Numbered from the stretch's first letter, positions 53,901 through 62,959 are shown. The stretch is 64,000 nt of DNA from DAINPP01 sp963667315 (GCA_963667315.1 OY763325.1:1984001-2048000), one strand, 5' to 3'. A program made the numbers and translations. The notes: generated by a model from the letters alone, not told the origin.

Positions 53901-55478
53901 AGCGTATACAAAGAATGTCTTTTCAATCCTGTTCTGAGGATAGGCTGTATCCACTATTCTGAGGGTATAATAACCGGGAATAATCGGGTCAAAATCGAAA
54001 TGGAATGTCCCTTCACTATCCGTCTTAACCACCTTACTGTAAACCGAATTCTTTTTTCGGATGACTTCAAATTCCATTTCCCTGCCGGAAACATTCACCG
54101 AATCGAATATTGCTTCAGCTGAAAATTCCCCTCTGACGCTTCCGTTGTTCAGATTATGCCAATATTGCCACTGCTCTGTCTTCAGAACGACATCTGAAGG
54201 GACATATTTAAAGTAGACATGTTCACTGACTTCTCTACCTGTCTTGTCAACAACGTTAAACTCTACCGAGTAATGTTCAACGTCCTGCGCTTTTATCCTG
54301 ACGATATCCGTCGCATTGCCGCTGTGCATTTCCTTTGAGCGGATATCGAGTGTCTTTGTCTCAAAATTGCGGCTGTAATCCGGCATCAGATTGACCGTCG
54401 TATGCACGATCCCCCGGTCTATCGGCTGACCATAATAATAGGTTGCGTTCACATCAAACACAGGCTGTTCACCGATTCCGTAAACCTCTTTGATGTTTGA
54501 TACATCCACGGTAAACGTGGGCTTCTGATAATCCGAGACCTCAATATACCGATAGAAATTTCTATCTTCTGCTGCGATCATAACGTCATAATGCCCTCTG
54601 ACAGCATCTTCAGACGTTTCATAGGAAAATTCAAAGCCGCCTCTTTCATCCGTTACAATATCCATCAGAAGCAAACGCGTGCCCATCGGATCGGTCAAGG
54701 TAACCGTTACAATACCTGCCGCTTCGAACGCCGCAGTTTTTCTGTTATAAAGATATCCCTTTACGTTAATCGTATCCCCCGGTCTGTAGATCGGTCTTTC
54801 GGATAAAAACACCAGATTCGTGTTATAGCTTTCGATATAGTTTTCCAAATCCACCGAAACAACGGCTCTCCCCGAAGGCGCATTGACGATGACCAACTCA
54901 TCTGCGATATCCTTTTTATCGATTCGTCTCGCCTCAGGATTGTTCAGACTACCGAGATGCACCTTTTCCTTTCCCGTAAAGATATCTCCGAATTCAGAGA
55001 CTTTCCCACTCAGTGAATCCCAGACCTCCAGCTGAATATAATCTCCGAAATCGATGGCGATCCCCGCTGTGTTAGTTCTTTCAACACAACAGTATTCATC
55101 GTCACCACTTTTCCAGAAGACGACGAAATAACTCCCGATTTCCGGGAAGAAGTCCGCCGGTATCCCCTCACGCTTCCATCCCTCTGTTGCCTGTATCCTA
55201 TAGGTAAAAAGGGGAGCTCCTTTGATGATGTCATTTGCCTCAGACAGAGGCATATCCCTTGAAACAAAGGAAAAGGCATCTTCCATCTTATAAATGGACA
55301 CGGTGATATCCTCCGTTTTCGCTTCTTCTTCTCCATAATTGTAATTAGAAATGGAGAAACTCAATTCATCCGATGGTCCAATCACATTCAGATCATCCAC
55401 ATAAATATTCAGTGAAAAGACCTGTAAAACTGTCAGTAAAAGAATAGAAAAGATAAAAAACAACCTGGTTTCACTCAT
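50934..55478 (-). CDS. Bacterial alpha-2-macroglobulin with thioester
   Basis: This 1514-aa exported protein has a signal peptide (no lipobox Cys, so not a lipoprotein), a series of MG beta-sandwich domains (E-R-P-I-Y-R-P-G-D-T-I signature), and the thioester site Y-P-Y-G-C-T-E-Q with Cys955 and Gln958, followed by the helical thioester domain (W-G-W-W). It traps proteases that cut its bait region and protects the envelope. I start it at ATG 55478, with AGGGG 7 nt upstream, rather than 10 codons earlier. The DUF1175 gene directly upstream is the standard partner (E. coli yfaS/yfaT). Confidence 0.93.
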   Translation of the reverse strand: MSETRLFFIFSILLLTVLQVFSLNIYVDDLNVIGPSDELSFSISNYNYGEEEAKTEDITVSIYKMEDAFSFVSRDMPLSEANDIIKGAPLFTYRIQATEGWKREGIPADFFPEIGSYFVVFWKSGDDEYCCVERTNTAGIAIDFGDYIQLEVWDSLSGKVSEFGDIFTGKEKVHLGSLNNPEARRIDKKDIADELVIVNAPSGRAVVSVDLENYIESYNTNLVFLSERPIYRPGDTINVKGYLYNRKTAAFEAAGIVTVTLTDPMGTRLLLMDIVTDERGGFEFSYETSEDAVRGHYDVMIAAEDRNFYRYIEVSDYQKPTFTVDVSNIKEVYGIGEQPVFDVNATYYYGQPIDRGIVHTTVNLMPDYSRNFETKTLDIRSKEMHSGNATDIVRIKAQDVEHYSVEFNVVDKTGREVSEHVYFKYVPSDVVLKTEQWQYWHNLNNGSVRGEFSAEAIFDSVNVSGREMEFEVIRKKNSVYSKVVKTDSEGTFHFDFDPIIPGYYTLRIVDTAYPQNRIEKTFFVYASDYRYSTTEKLDLIRNQESYRAGDFVELDLISVFRELNAYVIVDFGNTLMTKKLKVKDNTAQMSFVIPADVNREKIRVQIFSYFGGEEISKTYEIPVKIERFDMNCELHVPEKARPGEDIAIGVALRDNDGGEMNGVVTLNVIDQALIDLYGDDEWELVLGSLSRPPYNYYIDYFNQYYNFARLFSFNTLEYEDADTLAQTKRAASKTGVKVRSDFSDSALWIPGVVVNGNTTFEMKLPENLTTWRTRAIAIGDKGKRTYSADSFIATLPVTVNAVFPKFLITGDTIDLGMNVGNYSGEDLSFEIVFESEGVQEKRRVDIPDQSNEIYWFEYTVPQVKNGEKITFKLGAYGQKDGELVEAFSDAMEEELIVNRREFEINTGAAGIITREKVLWSYQPEVNSTVTLTMSADLEGELIDALTYLIRYPYGCTEQTISSFLPSLAFLSLRKDVELNEEQQAIFAEIPDITEAALKKLYSYQNYEGAWGWWKGGNTDQFMTAYVMYTYYQLLQLGYDVNMSSYDRGSLALKNLMEDADERLPFAEYVTAMIWPSYSMLLTDRDSLSSKLFMALLMVQRGQDEVASRLLDEIVEEGSSFNGQFKVNFDNTTYFINDLQMNALLFDLMNRLEYNAIEMTWLFNYLYNNKTGEYWRSTKDSAFVVMALSGYLSSSDEFDYRINLNLLKSLASEGHIPETIDSLDSGDTKTYTFAIEAGEIINLEINGESGIMWKVRTSELWTPEVVNSSENILSRDLVVKNQLKMLDEEGELSYETVYVPIDNGIIPDTIFPNGTAIDLETEPENIYGFRLEKIDDSHYYRRLIVNGRDTGVMVSSSSNLIGMTATSLTLDRNPFTYDEGAWTIVFRKNDRVLRIGDEVRSIIRIKLPVSWRWAALEEYLPSCFVQDEDYGTDYYAGKYYSTRSYLSTYFTDHVEDRYDRTTSFMSYISERDSVYMNHYKIIATGEFIVPPLKLFEMYNPGNDIVAPGLSITVEK

Positions 55479-55504
55479 ATTCATACCCCTTTCATATTTA
55501 ATAC

Positions 55505-56401
55505 TCAATCGTTTAAAAATTTAAACCTGTAAACACCGAGAAAACTGGGATTTTCCTTCACAGGCAACCATATCAGAGGTGCTGCATCAAAATACACATC
55601 TTCTTTCCAAAGTCTCAAATAACCGTCATCTTCATCATTCGGCCCCGTGTGATAGATAAAACCGTCATCCGTCAACATGACAACATGATAGGGAAAAACA
55701 TGATCCTGCGGATGATAAAAAAACAACAGATCTCCCATCTTGCCATCCCTGTAATCATCTCCAATTTTTCTGCAGGAGTAAAGTAAAAGATTTCTCGCAT
55801 CCGCAAAACCGTAAAAACCGTCAACCACCTGAAAGATCTGCGTCCCGAGAACAGGAACTTCGGGATAGTTAAACGCTCTGACATCCTCCAGGTTCGGTGC
55901 CTGTGAACCGAAGGCATCGTTCCAGCTGCTGTCATGACGTTTTAATGCCTCTACCGCGCAAAAACGGATCAGACCTGAACAATCAATATGCTTCCAGTTA
56001 TCCGCATACTTGATCTTCTGCGATTTGGCAATCCATACCATCCACTCCCGGAATCGACGACAATCCTCACCGTACAACTCTGATTCATCCGGATAACCGT
56101 CCAAATCTTCATCTGCCGCATTTTCTATGACAGAAAAACTTATACTCCCCCGGTTAAAAAACAAACCCGGTCTGAAATAGGTTAGTTTAAATTTATTATC
56201 CGTCAGGATAAAGGTCATCAACTCATCTTCGAGGAAAAGTTCTGCTCCTTCTACATCAATCACCTTTACAAAAGACGGAACAGCCAACTGGAAATAATCA
56301 CCCTTTGCGGAAGGAAAGGAGAGTATGCTTGGACGAAGATAAAAAAAGCCGGAAACTGCGGTAATCAATATTATCAAAAGAAAAACAACGAATTTTTTCA
56401 A
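55505..56401 (-). CDS. DUF1175 (YfaT-like) protein
   Basis: This 298-aa protein has an N-terminal signal-anchor helix, a calcium-loop-like D-E-D-L-D-G-Y-P-D, the DUF1175 motif D-C-S-G-L-I-R-F with Cys141, and Y-H-V-V-M-L with His239, giving a papain-like Cys/His pair as in NlpC/P60 enzymes. The family is encoded with alpha-2-macroglobulins and its role is unknown, perhaps in their processing or attachment. I prefer the TTG at 56401, right behind GGAGGGGGAG; the GTG at 56416 would place that site inside the gene. The macroglobulin start follows 26 nt after its stop. Confidence 0.87.
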   Translation of the reverse strand: MKKFVVFLLIILITAVSGFFYLRPSILSFPSAKGDYFQLAVPSFVKVIDVEGAELFLEDELMTFILTDNKFKLTYFRPGLFFNRGSISFSVIENAADEDLDGYPDESELYGEDCRRFREWMVWIAKSQKIKYADNWKHIDCSGLIRFCAVEALKRHDSSWNDAFGSQAPNLEDVRAFNYPEVPVLGTQIFQVVDGFYGFADARNLLLYSCRKIGDDYRDGKMGDLLFFYHPQDHVFPYHVVMLTDDGFIYHTGPNDEDDGYLRLWKEDVYFDAAPLIWLPVKENPSFLGVYRFKFLND

Positions 56402-56459
56402 TTTCTCCCCCTCCACCTTTAATTATATCACGAAAAAGAGCCTGCGGATTTCACCAATA

Positions 56460-56488
56460 TTGCTTTACAATGCCCAATATGATAGAAT
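56460..56488 (+). promoter_or_regulatory. Promoter of the murC gene
   Basis: TTGCTT (56460-56465), a 17-bp spacer and TAGAAT (56483-56488). It lies inside the longest possible reading frame, which supports the downstream TTG start at 56520. Confidence 0.55.
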
Positions 56489-56519
56489 GGTATCAGTATA
56501 TTACCGGGTGGTGCAACGC

Positions 56520-57812
56520 TTGAAAAATGTGCATTTTGTTGGAATAAGTGGAATCGGAATGAGTTCTGTCGCTCTTTTTGCAAAGGATATGGGTTATAAC
56601 GTAACGGGCAGCTGTGATACGGCAAGCCCGAGAACAGAACTTCTGACGGAGAATGCCATTGATGTCTATGTTGGTCATAAGACTGAGAACGTGAAAGACA
56701 ATATGGATTATATCGTCTTCACGACCGCTGTTTCTGATGATAACCCCGAGATGGTGAAGGCACGAGAACTCGGTATCGAAATCCTGCCGAGGCTCTTCTT
56801 CCTGAAGATCCTGATAAAGGAAAGCGGACGCGATTTAACCGGAATAACGGGAACCGACGGTAAAACTTCAACCACAGCGATGATCGCACACGTTGCCATC
56901 AAAGAAGGGCTGGATCCGACGGTTATACTTGGCGGCATACACGAAGACCTTGAATTTGGGAACTACAGAAGCGGTACGGGACCTATCATCGCCGAGATAG
57001 ATGAAAGTGACGGCTATTTCAGAGACCTGAAGGTCAAGCATGCCGTTTTAACAAATCTTCGCGGTGATCACCTGGAACACTACAAACAGGATTTCCAAAG
57101 ATATAAGGATTATATGATACAATTTATCACTAACGCTGAAAACAGAGTTATCCCGGCTGATCTTGATATTGTATTACCGAATTCAACAGCGTTTTCAGAA
57201 AACGATTTTGCACCGCTGCTTGAAAAAAGCGGCAAAACAAATGACCTCTACACAAAAATCAATATCATCTGCGCCGCACAAGCCTGTCGGTTGCTGGGCA
57301 TCCCACCCATTCGTTCAATCGAATGCCTTTCCGATTTCAAGAATGTTGACCGGCGAATGAGTACCAGATTCAGTACAAAAAAGATGATCATTGTCGACGA
57401 TTATGCACACACCCCTTCAGAAATAGAGTTCAGCCTACAAAGTCTTGCAAACAAATACAAAGACAGGAAGATCATACTCATATTTGAAGCGCACCGATAC
57501 ACCCGTTTAAAGAGAGATATGAAGAGATTTGCACAAAAACTTGCTTCTCCGCTCATAGATTCACTTATTCTCATGCCGGTCTATTCCGCTTACGAACATG
57601 AAGAACCCGAAGTGTTTGAAGCTTTCAAAACACTTCTGAAAGATAAAAAGGTTGACTTCCTTTTTGAAGGGTCACCTGAAAATCTCGCTAACACTTTATT
57701 TTCGAAGGCATCCGACGATTTGGCAGTCTTATTTACAGGAGCCGGACACAGTTCAACCTTTTCAAAAAAAGTTTCCGATTTTTGCACCCAAAAAGAAATA
57801 TTTTTTACATAA
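56520..57812 (+). CDS. murC: UDP-N-acetylmuramate-alanine ligase (MurC)
   Basis: This protein of 430 aa (a little shorter than the usual 450-480) has the N-terminal UDP-binding domain (V-H-F-V-G-I-S-G-I-G-M-S), the ATP loop G-T-D-G-K-T-S (111-117), N-L-R-G-D-H-L-E-H and V-D-D-Y-A-H-T-P-S-E-I. It joins L-alanine to UDP-MurNAc, the first step of the wall peptide. The related Mpl recycling ligase has the same motifs and is not fully excluded. The start is TTG behind GGTGG; frames starting further upstream contain the promoter. It stands alone, diverging from the DUF1175 gene. Confidence 0.88.
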   Translation: MKNVHFVGISGIGMSSVALFAKDMGYNVTGSCDTASPRTELLTENAIDVYVGHKTENVKDNMDYIVFTTAVSDDNPEMVKARELGIEILPRLFFLKILIKESGRDLTGITGTDGKTSTTAMIAHVAIKEGLDPTVILGGIHEDLEFGNYRSGTGPIIAEIDESDGYFRDLKVKHAVLTNLRGDHLEHYKQDFQRYKDYMIQFITNAENRVIPADLDIVLPNSTAFSENDFAPLLEKSGKTNDLYTKINIICAAQACRLLGIPPIRSIECLSDFKNVDRRMSTRFSTKKMIIVDDYAHTPSEIEFSLQSLANKYKDRKIILIFEAHRYTRLKRDMKRFAQKLASPLIDSLILMPVYSAYEHEEPEVFEAFKTLLKDKKVDFLFEGSPENLANTLFSKASDDLAVLFTGAGHSSTFSKKVSDFCTQKEIFFT

Positions 57813-57818
57813 AAAAAC

Positions 57819-57848
57819 TTGACAGCGCATTATCATTTACTTTATAAT
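57819..57848 (+). promoter_or_regulatory. Strong promoter of the hydrogenase gene
   Basis: TTGACA (57819-57824), an 18-bp spacer and TATAAT (57843-57848), both perfect consensus. The leader of about 70 nt holds a small hairpin (AGCCAT/ATGGCT). Confidence 0.88.
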
Positions 57849-57922
57849 TTATGCGGTGCTCGAAATAGCCATTTCATATGGCTTACAATGATATATAAGA
57901 CTAACTTGAGGAGGGGATTTAA

Positions 57923-59662
57923 TTGGCTACGGTTCAGATCAATATTAATAACCGTAACTACGATGTACCTGACAACATTACGGTACTTGAAGCTGCAAAA
58001 CAGGTGGGGATAGAAATCCCAACACTTTGTTATCACCCAAGATTGGAGGCGACAGGTGGATGCCGAATTTGTGTTGTTGAAGTCGAAGGCGCAAGAAACC
58101 TCCAGCCGGCGTGTGTAACGATGGTTCGTGACGGAATGGTAATCAAGACAAGTTCTGACAGAGTTTACAACGCCAGACAGATGAACCTGTCACTCATTCT
58201 TTCAAGACATCCAAATGACTGTATGACTTGTGAATCAAACGGAAAATGTGAATTACAGGATCTCATATACAGCTACGATGTAAAACCTATCTTCCCGAAG
58301 AACGAAGACAAGCCACATATCTTTGATGAAAGCTCACCATCCATCATCAGAGACCTTGACAAGTGTATTGCCTGTACAAGATGTGTGAGAGCTTGTTCAC
58401 AGCTTCAGGGAATGGACATCTACGGTATGGCGGACAGAGGGTTCGAGACATTACCGCTTACAGCATTCAACGTACCAATCGACGAAACGATGTGTATCAA
58501 CTGTGGACAGTGTAGTGCATTCTGTCCGGTTGGCGCTATTACGGAAAATTCAGCTGTAAGAGAAGTTAACAGACAGCTCAAGAAGCATGAAAAGATTCTC
58601 GTTGTTCAGACAGCTCCTGCAACAAGAGTCGCCATCAGCGAAGAATTCGGAATGGAACCCGGAGAAATCTCAACGGGAAACATGGTTGCCGCTTTGAAAG
58701 AACTCGGATTTGACTATGTATTCGATACAGATTTCTCAGCTGATTTGACCATTATGGAAGAAGGATCAGAATTACTCGGAAGAGTCAAAGAAGGCGGACC
58801 GTTCCCGATGTTCACATCCTGTTGCCCGGCATGGATCAACCTGATGGAAAAGAAGTACCCACAGTTCAGAGAAAACGTTTCTACTGCAAAATCACCACAG
58901 CAGATGCTCGGACCTGTTATCAAAACTTATTTTGCAGACAAAATCGGTGTAAAGTCTGAAGACATCTTCAGTGTTTCCATTATGCCTTGTACCGCAAAGA
59001 AAGATGAAGCAGGAAGAGAGCAGCATAAGGATGAAAACGGAAACCCTTACGTTGACCTCGTTCTCACAACAAGAGAACTCGGAAGACTCATCAAGCTGAA
59101 CAAGATTCCTTTCGCATCACTTGAAGAAAGAGAATACGACGATCCCCTTGGAGAATCAACTGGTGCTGCCGTTATCTTCGGTGCTACAGGTGGCGTTATG
59201 GAAGCTGCGCTCAGAACAGCATACGAACTCGGAACGGGAAATCCGCTTCCAAAAGTAGACTTCATGCCCGCAAGAGGACTTGAAGGCATTAAGGAAGCAT
59301 CCGTAGACTTCAACGGAATCGACTTCAAGATCGCGGTCGCTCATGGTGGTAAAAACGTTCAGGAACTCGTTGACAAGATTGCCAGCGGTGAAGCATTCTA
59401 TCACTTCGTTGAAATCATGGCCTGTCCCGGTGGATGTATCGGTGGTGGCGGAGAGCCATACAGCAACGATGCGGAAATTCTCGAAAAGAGAACAAAGGGA
59501 GTTTACGCCATCGACGAAGCAATGACCATCAGAAAGTCACATGAAAATGAATCCATCACAAAGCTTTACGAGAATTTCCTCGAAAAGCCACTCAGCCACA
59601 AGGCACATCATCTTCTTCACACCCATTACACAGACAGATCAAAGAAGAAGGAAACAGTTTAA
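57923..59662 (+). CDS. hydA: [FeFe]-hydrogenase, monomeric ferredoxin-type
   Basis: This 579-aa enzyme has every cluster site of the clostridial CpI type: a [2Fe-2S] domain (Cys36, 47, 50, 64), a His-Cys3 cluster (His96, Cys100, 103, 109), two [4Fe-4S] clusters (Cys148, 151, 154, 158 and 191, 194, 197, 201), and the H-cluster motifs T-S-C-C-P-A-W (Cys300 proton transfer, Cys301 ligand), M-P-C-T-A-K-K (Cys356) and M-A-C-P-G-G-C (Cys501, 505). It makes hydrogen from reduced ferredoxin during fermentation in the cytosol. TTG start behind AGGAGGGG. Its strong promoter and purine-rich, regular codons suggest high expression. The maturases HydEFG are not in the window. Confidence 0.97.
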   Translation: MATVQININNRNYDVPDNITVLEAAKQVGIEIPTLCYHPRLEATGGCRICVVEVEGARNLQPACVTMVRDGMVIKTSSDRVYNARQMNLSLILSRHPNDCMTCESNGKCELQDLIYSYDVKPIFPKNEDKPHIFDESSPSIIRDLDKCIACTRCVRACSQLQGMDIYGMADRGFETLPLTAFNVPIDETMCINCGQCSAFCPVGAITENSAVREVNRQLKKHEKILVVQTAPATRVAISEEFGMEPGEISTGNMVAALKELGFDYVFDTDFSADLTIMEEGSELLGRVKEGGPFPMFTSCCPAWINLMEKKYPQFRENVSTAKSPQQMLGPVIKTYFADKIGVKSEDIFSVSIMPCTAKKDEAGREQHKDENGNPYVDLVLTTRELGRLIKLNKIPFASLEEREYDDPLGESTGAAVIFGATGGVMEAALRTAYELGTGNPLPKVDFMPARGLEGIKEASVDFNGIDFKIAVAHGGKNVQELVDKIASGEAFYHFVEIMACPGGCIGGGGEPYSNDAEILEKRTKGVYAIDEAMTIRKSHENESITKLYENFLEKPLSHKAHHLLHTHYTDRSKKKETV

Positions 59663-59695
59663 TAAAGCTTTTAGATTAGATTCAAAAGATAAATC

Positions 59696-59723
59696 AAAGC
59701 CATCCTCTCGGATGGCTTTTTTT
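59696..59723 (+). terminator. Terminator of hydA
   Basis: AAAGCCATCC (59696-59705), loop TCTC, GGATGGCTTT and a T run. A strong stem-loop 34 nt after the stop codon. Confidence 0.92.
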
Positions 59724-59747
59724 AAATCTCCAGGGAGTGTGGATAAA

Positions 59748-60382
59748 ATGATGCCAAATCTGATTCTTGTAGAAGGGTTACCGGGAACGGGCAAAAGCAC
59801 CTGGCTTTCAGCCTTTAAACAATACTTTCAAACAAAAGGCATTCCCACAAAGATATTTCACGAAGATGCTTTAAGAGAGATATCTACGAGCTCCCCTTTC
59901 CTCAATATAAAGAAATCATGCTGCACAGATGGCAAAGATTCATGCATAAACTGGAAAAGAATGACTCAGTGTACCTGTTTGAATGTACATTTTTGCAAAA
60001 TCCTCTGACAAAGATGGTCATTCAAACCAATCTGCCTGAAAGGATCGTAAAGGAATATGTCACTTCGGTTGAAAGACTCATCTAAAGAACAGAACCGCTG
60101 ATCATCTACCTTGAAAACCGGAATATTGAGAAAAACTTCAAAAAAATCTATGCTGAAAGACCCGAAGGGTGGCAAAAGATGTTTGTTGATTATTATACAT
60201 ATCGCGGGTATGGGGCAGAAAATCAGCTTAAGGGGATAAACGGAACCCTTAAAATTCTAAAGTATCGTCATGCGCTTGAACAAAGATTATTAAAAAACAG
60301 TCGGTTGATGTCAAAGTTGATTAATACAGAAACACTATCGTTCAACAGCATCCACGGTCTTATCCAAAAAGTGCTTCAGTAA
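59748..60382 (+). pseudogene. Broken P-loop kinase/ATPase gene
   Basis: It begins M-M-P-N-L-I-L-V-E-G-L-P-G-T-G-K-S-T, a Walker A loop of a small nucleotide- or substrate-kinase-like family, behind GGGAG. After A-L-R the frame breaks in an AGAGAGA repeat (about 59873-59880). Reading two bases over, the protein continues smoothly (D-I-Y-E-L-P-F-P, V-Y-L-F-E-C-T-F-L-Q-N-P) to an in-frame TAA at 60083-60085, and again beyond it (R-T-E-P-L-I-I-Y-L-E-N, W-Q-K-M-F-V-D-Y-Y) to the stop at 60382. Whole, it would have been about 210 aa. Two separate lesions argue for a true pseudogene. Confidence 0.82.
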
Positions 60383-60486
60383 TCCCAACTTTTTGCAGGT
60401 GTTAAGATAATAAATTTTATATTTGTTAAATTTTAAAAAATATTATATAATCAAAATATCTTACAACGGATTAAAACAAAAGGATT

Positions 60487-61542
60487 GTGGTGATTGTGAA
60501 AGCTGACATAACCCCATCAAAAGAATGTATCTTGATTGTCGACGATAATAAGGAAAATTTGGATTTATTGAATGATATTCTCATAGATGATTATACAATT
60601 AAGGCTGCTGTAAATGGAAAAACAGCCTTGAAGATCGCCGAACGCTTTAAACCGGATATGATTCTGCTGGACATCATGATGCCGGAAATGGATGGTTTGG
60701 AAGTTTGTAAAAGACTCAAACTCAATCCCATCACCAAAAATATCCCCGTCATTTTTGTGACGGCAAAAAGCGAAGATGTTGATGAAGCATTGGGCTTTAA
60801 ACTTGGCGCAGTGGACTACATCTCCAAACCCATCAGCGCCTTGATCGTTAAAGCAAGGGTTAAAACACATTTTGCCCTTTCAAATCAAAAAAAAGAATTG
60901 TCAAAAGCAGTCATTTTAAAAACCGATGAAGTCAGGCAAACAAGAAATGAAATCATCAAAATGCTTGGGAGAGCGGCTGAATATAAGGACAATGAAACGG
61001 GCACTCATATCATTCGTGTTGGAGAATACGCTTATACACTTGCGATAAGTTTGAACATCGATGAAGAAACGGCATTGACGATAAAGGAAGCGTCAAAAAT
61101 GCATGATATCGGAAAGATTGGTATACCCGACCGGATATTAAAAAAACCGGGAAAATTGGATCGGGATGAGTACGCTATCATGAAAAATCACACACAATTC
61201 GGATCCGGCATCATCGGGAATCATCCTTCAGACTTATTGAAAACGGCCGCAATTATAGCCTTACAACATCATGAACGCTATGACGGAAAAGGGTATCCTT
61301 ATGGATTAAAAGGGGATGACATCACCATCTGTTCCAAAATAGTTTCACTTTGTGATGTCTTTGATGCCTTGACCAGCAGGCGGCCTTATAAAGAACCGTG
61401 GGAATATCAAAAAGCGGTGACATATATCACGAAGCAAAGCGGCAAACAATTTGACCCAAAGGTGGTCAATGCCTTCACCGCCTCACAAACTGAAATCTCC
61501 GTGATATACAATAAATACAAGGAAGATTTTGCAATCAGCTGA
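60487..61542 (+). CDS. Response regulator with HD-GYP domain (c-di-GMP phosphodiesterase type)
   Basis: This 351-aa protein has an N-terminal receiver (Asp62 as phospho-acceptor in L-L-D-I-M-M-P; V-T-A-K; S-K-P-I) and a C-terminal HD-GYP domain (about 150-345) with H-D-I-G-K-I-G-I-P-D and H-H-E-R-Y-D-G-K-G-Y-P, as in RpfG. It should break down cyclic di-GMP when phosphorylated, probably by one of the kinases in this cell. It begins with one of three closely spaced GTG codons (60487, 60490, 60496) behind AGGA. It stands alone and converges on the aldo/keto reductase gene with only 2 nt between the stops. Confidence 0.92.
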   Translation: MVIVKADITPSKECILIVDDNKENLDLLNDILIDDYTIKAAVNGKTALKIAERFKPDMILLDIMMPEMDGLEVCKRLKLNPITKNIPVIFVTAKSEDVDEALGFKLGAVDYISKPISALIVKARVKTHFALSNQKKELSKAVILKTDEVRQTRNEIIKMLGRAAEYKDNETGTHIIRVGEYAYTLAISLNIDEETALTIKEASKMHDIGKIGIPDRILKKPGKLDRDEYAIMKNHTQFGSGIIGNHPSDLLKTAAIIALQHHERYDGKGYPYGLKGDDITICSKIVSLCDVFDALTSRRPYKEPWEYQKAVTYITKQSGKQFDPKVVNAFTASQTEISVIYNKYKEDFAIS

Positions 61543-61544
61543 AA

Positions 61545-62762
61545 TTATTTTTCTTTTTTCTTCTTCCGTCCCCTGTTCATGTAAAATTTCGCAAATCCCA
61601 TGACAACTCTGCCCAAAGGCCCTTCAAATTCCTTTTTAACCTTCTTCAGTTCCTCCGGTATATGGATACCCTGAGGACATACCGTCACGCATTTCCCGCA
61701 ACTCACACATTGACTGACAAGATGCGGTTTCTCCCCGGCCATGATACCACCAAGTCTCAGGAGGTACAACAGCCTGTTCGCCATCTTCTTATCGAAAAGA
61801 TATCTATTGTTGTACAGTTCAAAGGCTGTTGGAATATCCACACCTGTTGGACAGGGCATACAATATCGGCAACCTGTACAGGGAATCTTCCTTAAACTCA
61901 GATATGTATCAGCCGCCTGTCTCAGGATTTCAACCTCTTTTTCCGTCAACGCGTTTGGGGGTGTCTCGGAGGCAATTCGGATATTTTCCCTCACATGTTC
62001 CATCGTATTCATCCCGGAAAGGACAACGGTTACCTCAGGATGGTTCCATATCCATTTTAACGCCCATTCCACATTTGATCGTTTCACATCTGCCTTGTCA
62101 TAATGCGCCTTTACCTGTTTGGGAAGTTCTCCGGCAAGATTGCCGCCGAGAAGAGGTTCCATGATGATAACCCCCAGCCCTTTTGATGCGGCATATTGGA
62201 GTCCGCTCTTTCCCGCCTGGTTGTTTTCATCCAGAATATTGTACTGAATCTGACAGAAATCCCAATCGTAATCGTCTACGATCTTCGAGAACTCGTCTTT
62301 GGGTCCGTGAAAGGAAAAACCGATGTTCTTTATCTTCCCTTGCGCTTTTATATCATCCATAAATTCCTCTATACCGAGACGTTTCATCTGATCCCACGCC
62401 GTACCGTTGAGCATGTGAATCAGATAATAATCGATCATGTCAACATTCAGCTTCTCAAGCTGTTTGTTGAAAAAGTCGTACATCTGTTCTTTTGATTTAC
62501 AGAGAAACTGCGGCAATTTGGTTGCAATCCTGACCTTTTCCCTGTAGCCATCTGCAAGGGCTTCTCCAAGGAATTTCTCGCTGTTCCCGCCGTGATACGG
62601 CCAAGCGGTATCGATATAATTCACACCGTTATCAATCGCATATCTGACCTGTTTCATCGCCTCTGCCTTATCGATTCTCCCGCCTCTTGTCGGCAGTCTC
62701 ATACAGCCAAATCCGAGTGCGGATAATTTATCGCCGTTAGACGGCATTTCTCTGTAAAGCAT
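61545..62762 (-). CDS. Aldo/keto reductase with two [4Fe-4S] sites
   Basis: This 405-aa protein has a TIM-barrel reductase part with the full tetrad Asp51, Tyr56, Lys82 and His116, and a C-terminal ferredoxin-like region with C-T-G-C-R-Y-C-M-P-C-P and C-V-S-C-G-K-C-V-T-V-C-P. This fused form is frequent in anaerobes; the electron partner is probably ferredoxin and the substrate is unknown. I use ATG 62762, 9 nt after GGAG, not the TTG directly next to it. Operator-like palindromes upstream (62960, 63042) suggest control by the neighbouring TetR protein. Confidence 0.92.
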   Translation of the reverse strand: MLYREMPSNGDKLSALGFGCMRLPTRGGRIDKAEAMKQVRYAIDNGVNYIDTAWPYHGGNSEKFLGEALADGYREKVRIATKLPQFLCKSKEQMYDFFNKQLEKLNVDMIDYYLIHMLNGTAWDQMKRLGIEEFMDDIKAQGKIKNIGFSFHGPKDEFSKIVDDYDWDFCQIQYNILDENNQAGKSGLQYAASKGLGVIIMEPLLGGNLAGELPKQVKAHYDKADVKRSNVEWALKWIWNHPEVTVVLSGMNTMEHVRENIRIASETPPNALTEKEVEILRQAADTYLSLRKIPCTGCRYCMPCPTGVDIPTAFELYNNRYLFDKKMANRLLYLLRLGGIMAGEKPHLVSQCVSCGKCVTVCPQGIHIPEELKKVKKEFEGPLGRVVMGFAKFYMNRGRKKKKEK

Positions 62763-62959
62763 TTTTGTCAACTCCTCTTTTTAAATTTTTATAGAAACTT
62801 TGACCCTGATTATAAACTGTTCTTCAGTCTGATTCTTTAAAAGTCCAGGCTATATTGTACCGTTCCCAGTGATTTTATATATCATTAAAAATATTAAAAG
62901 TATCTTTTCATTCAATTGAATTCATCGTTCCACCACTTTGTGCTTTAGCAAACAAAATC

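Noticed and set aside
60083..60085. In-frame TAA in the P-loop gene as a possible recoding site
   Set aside because: TAA is not a known selenocysteine or pyrrolysine codon, and the gene has a second independent frameshift, so decay is simpler.
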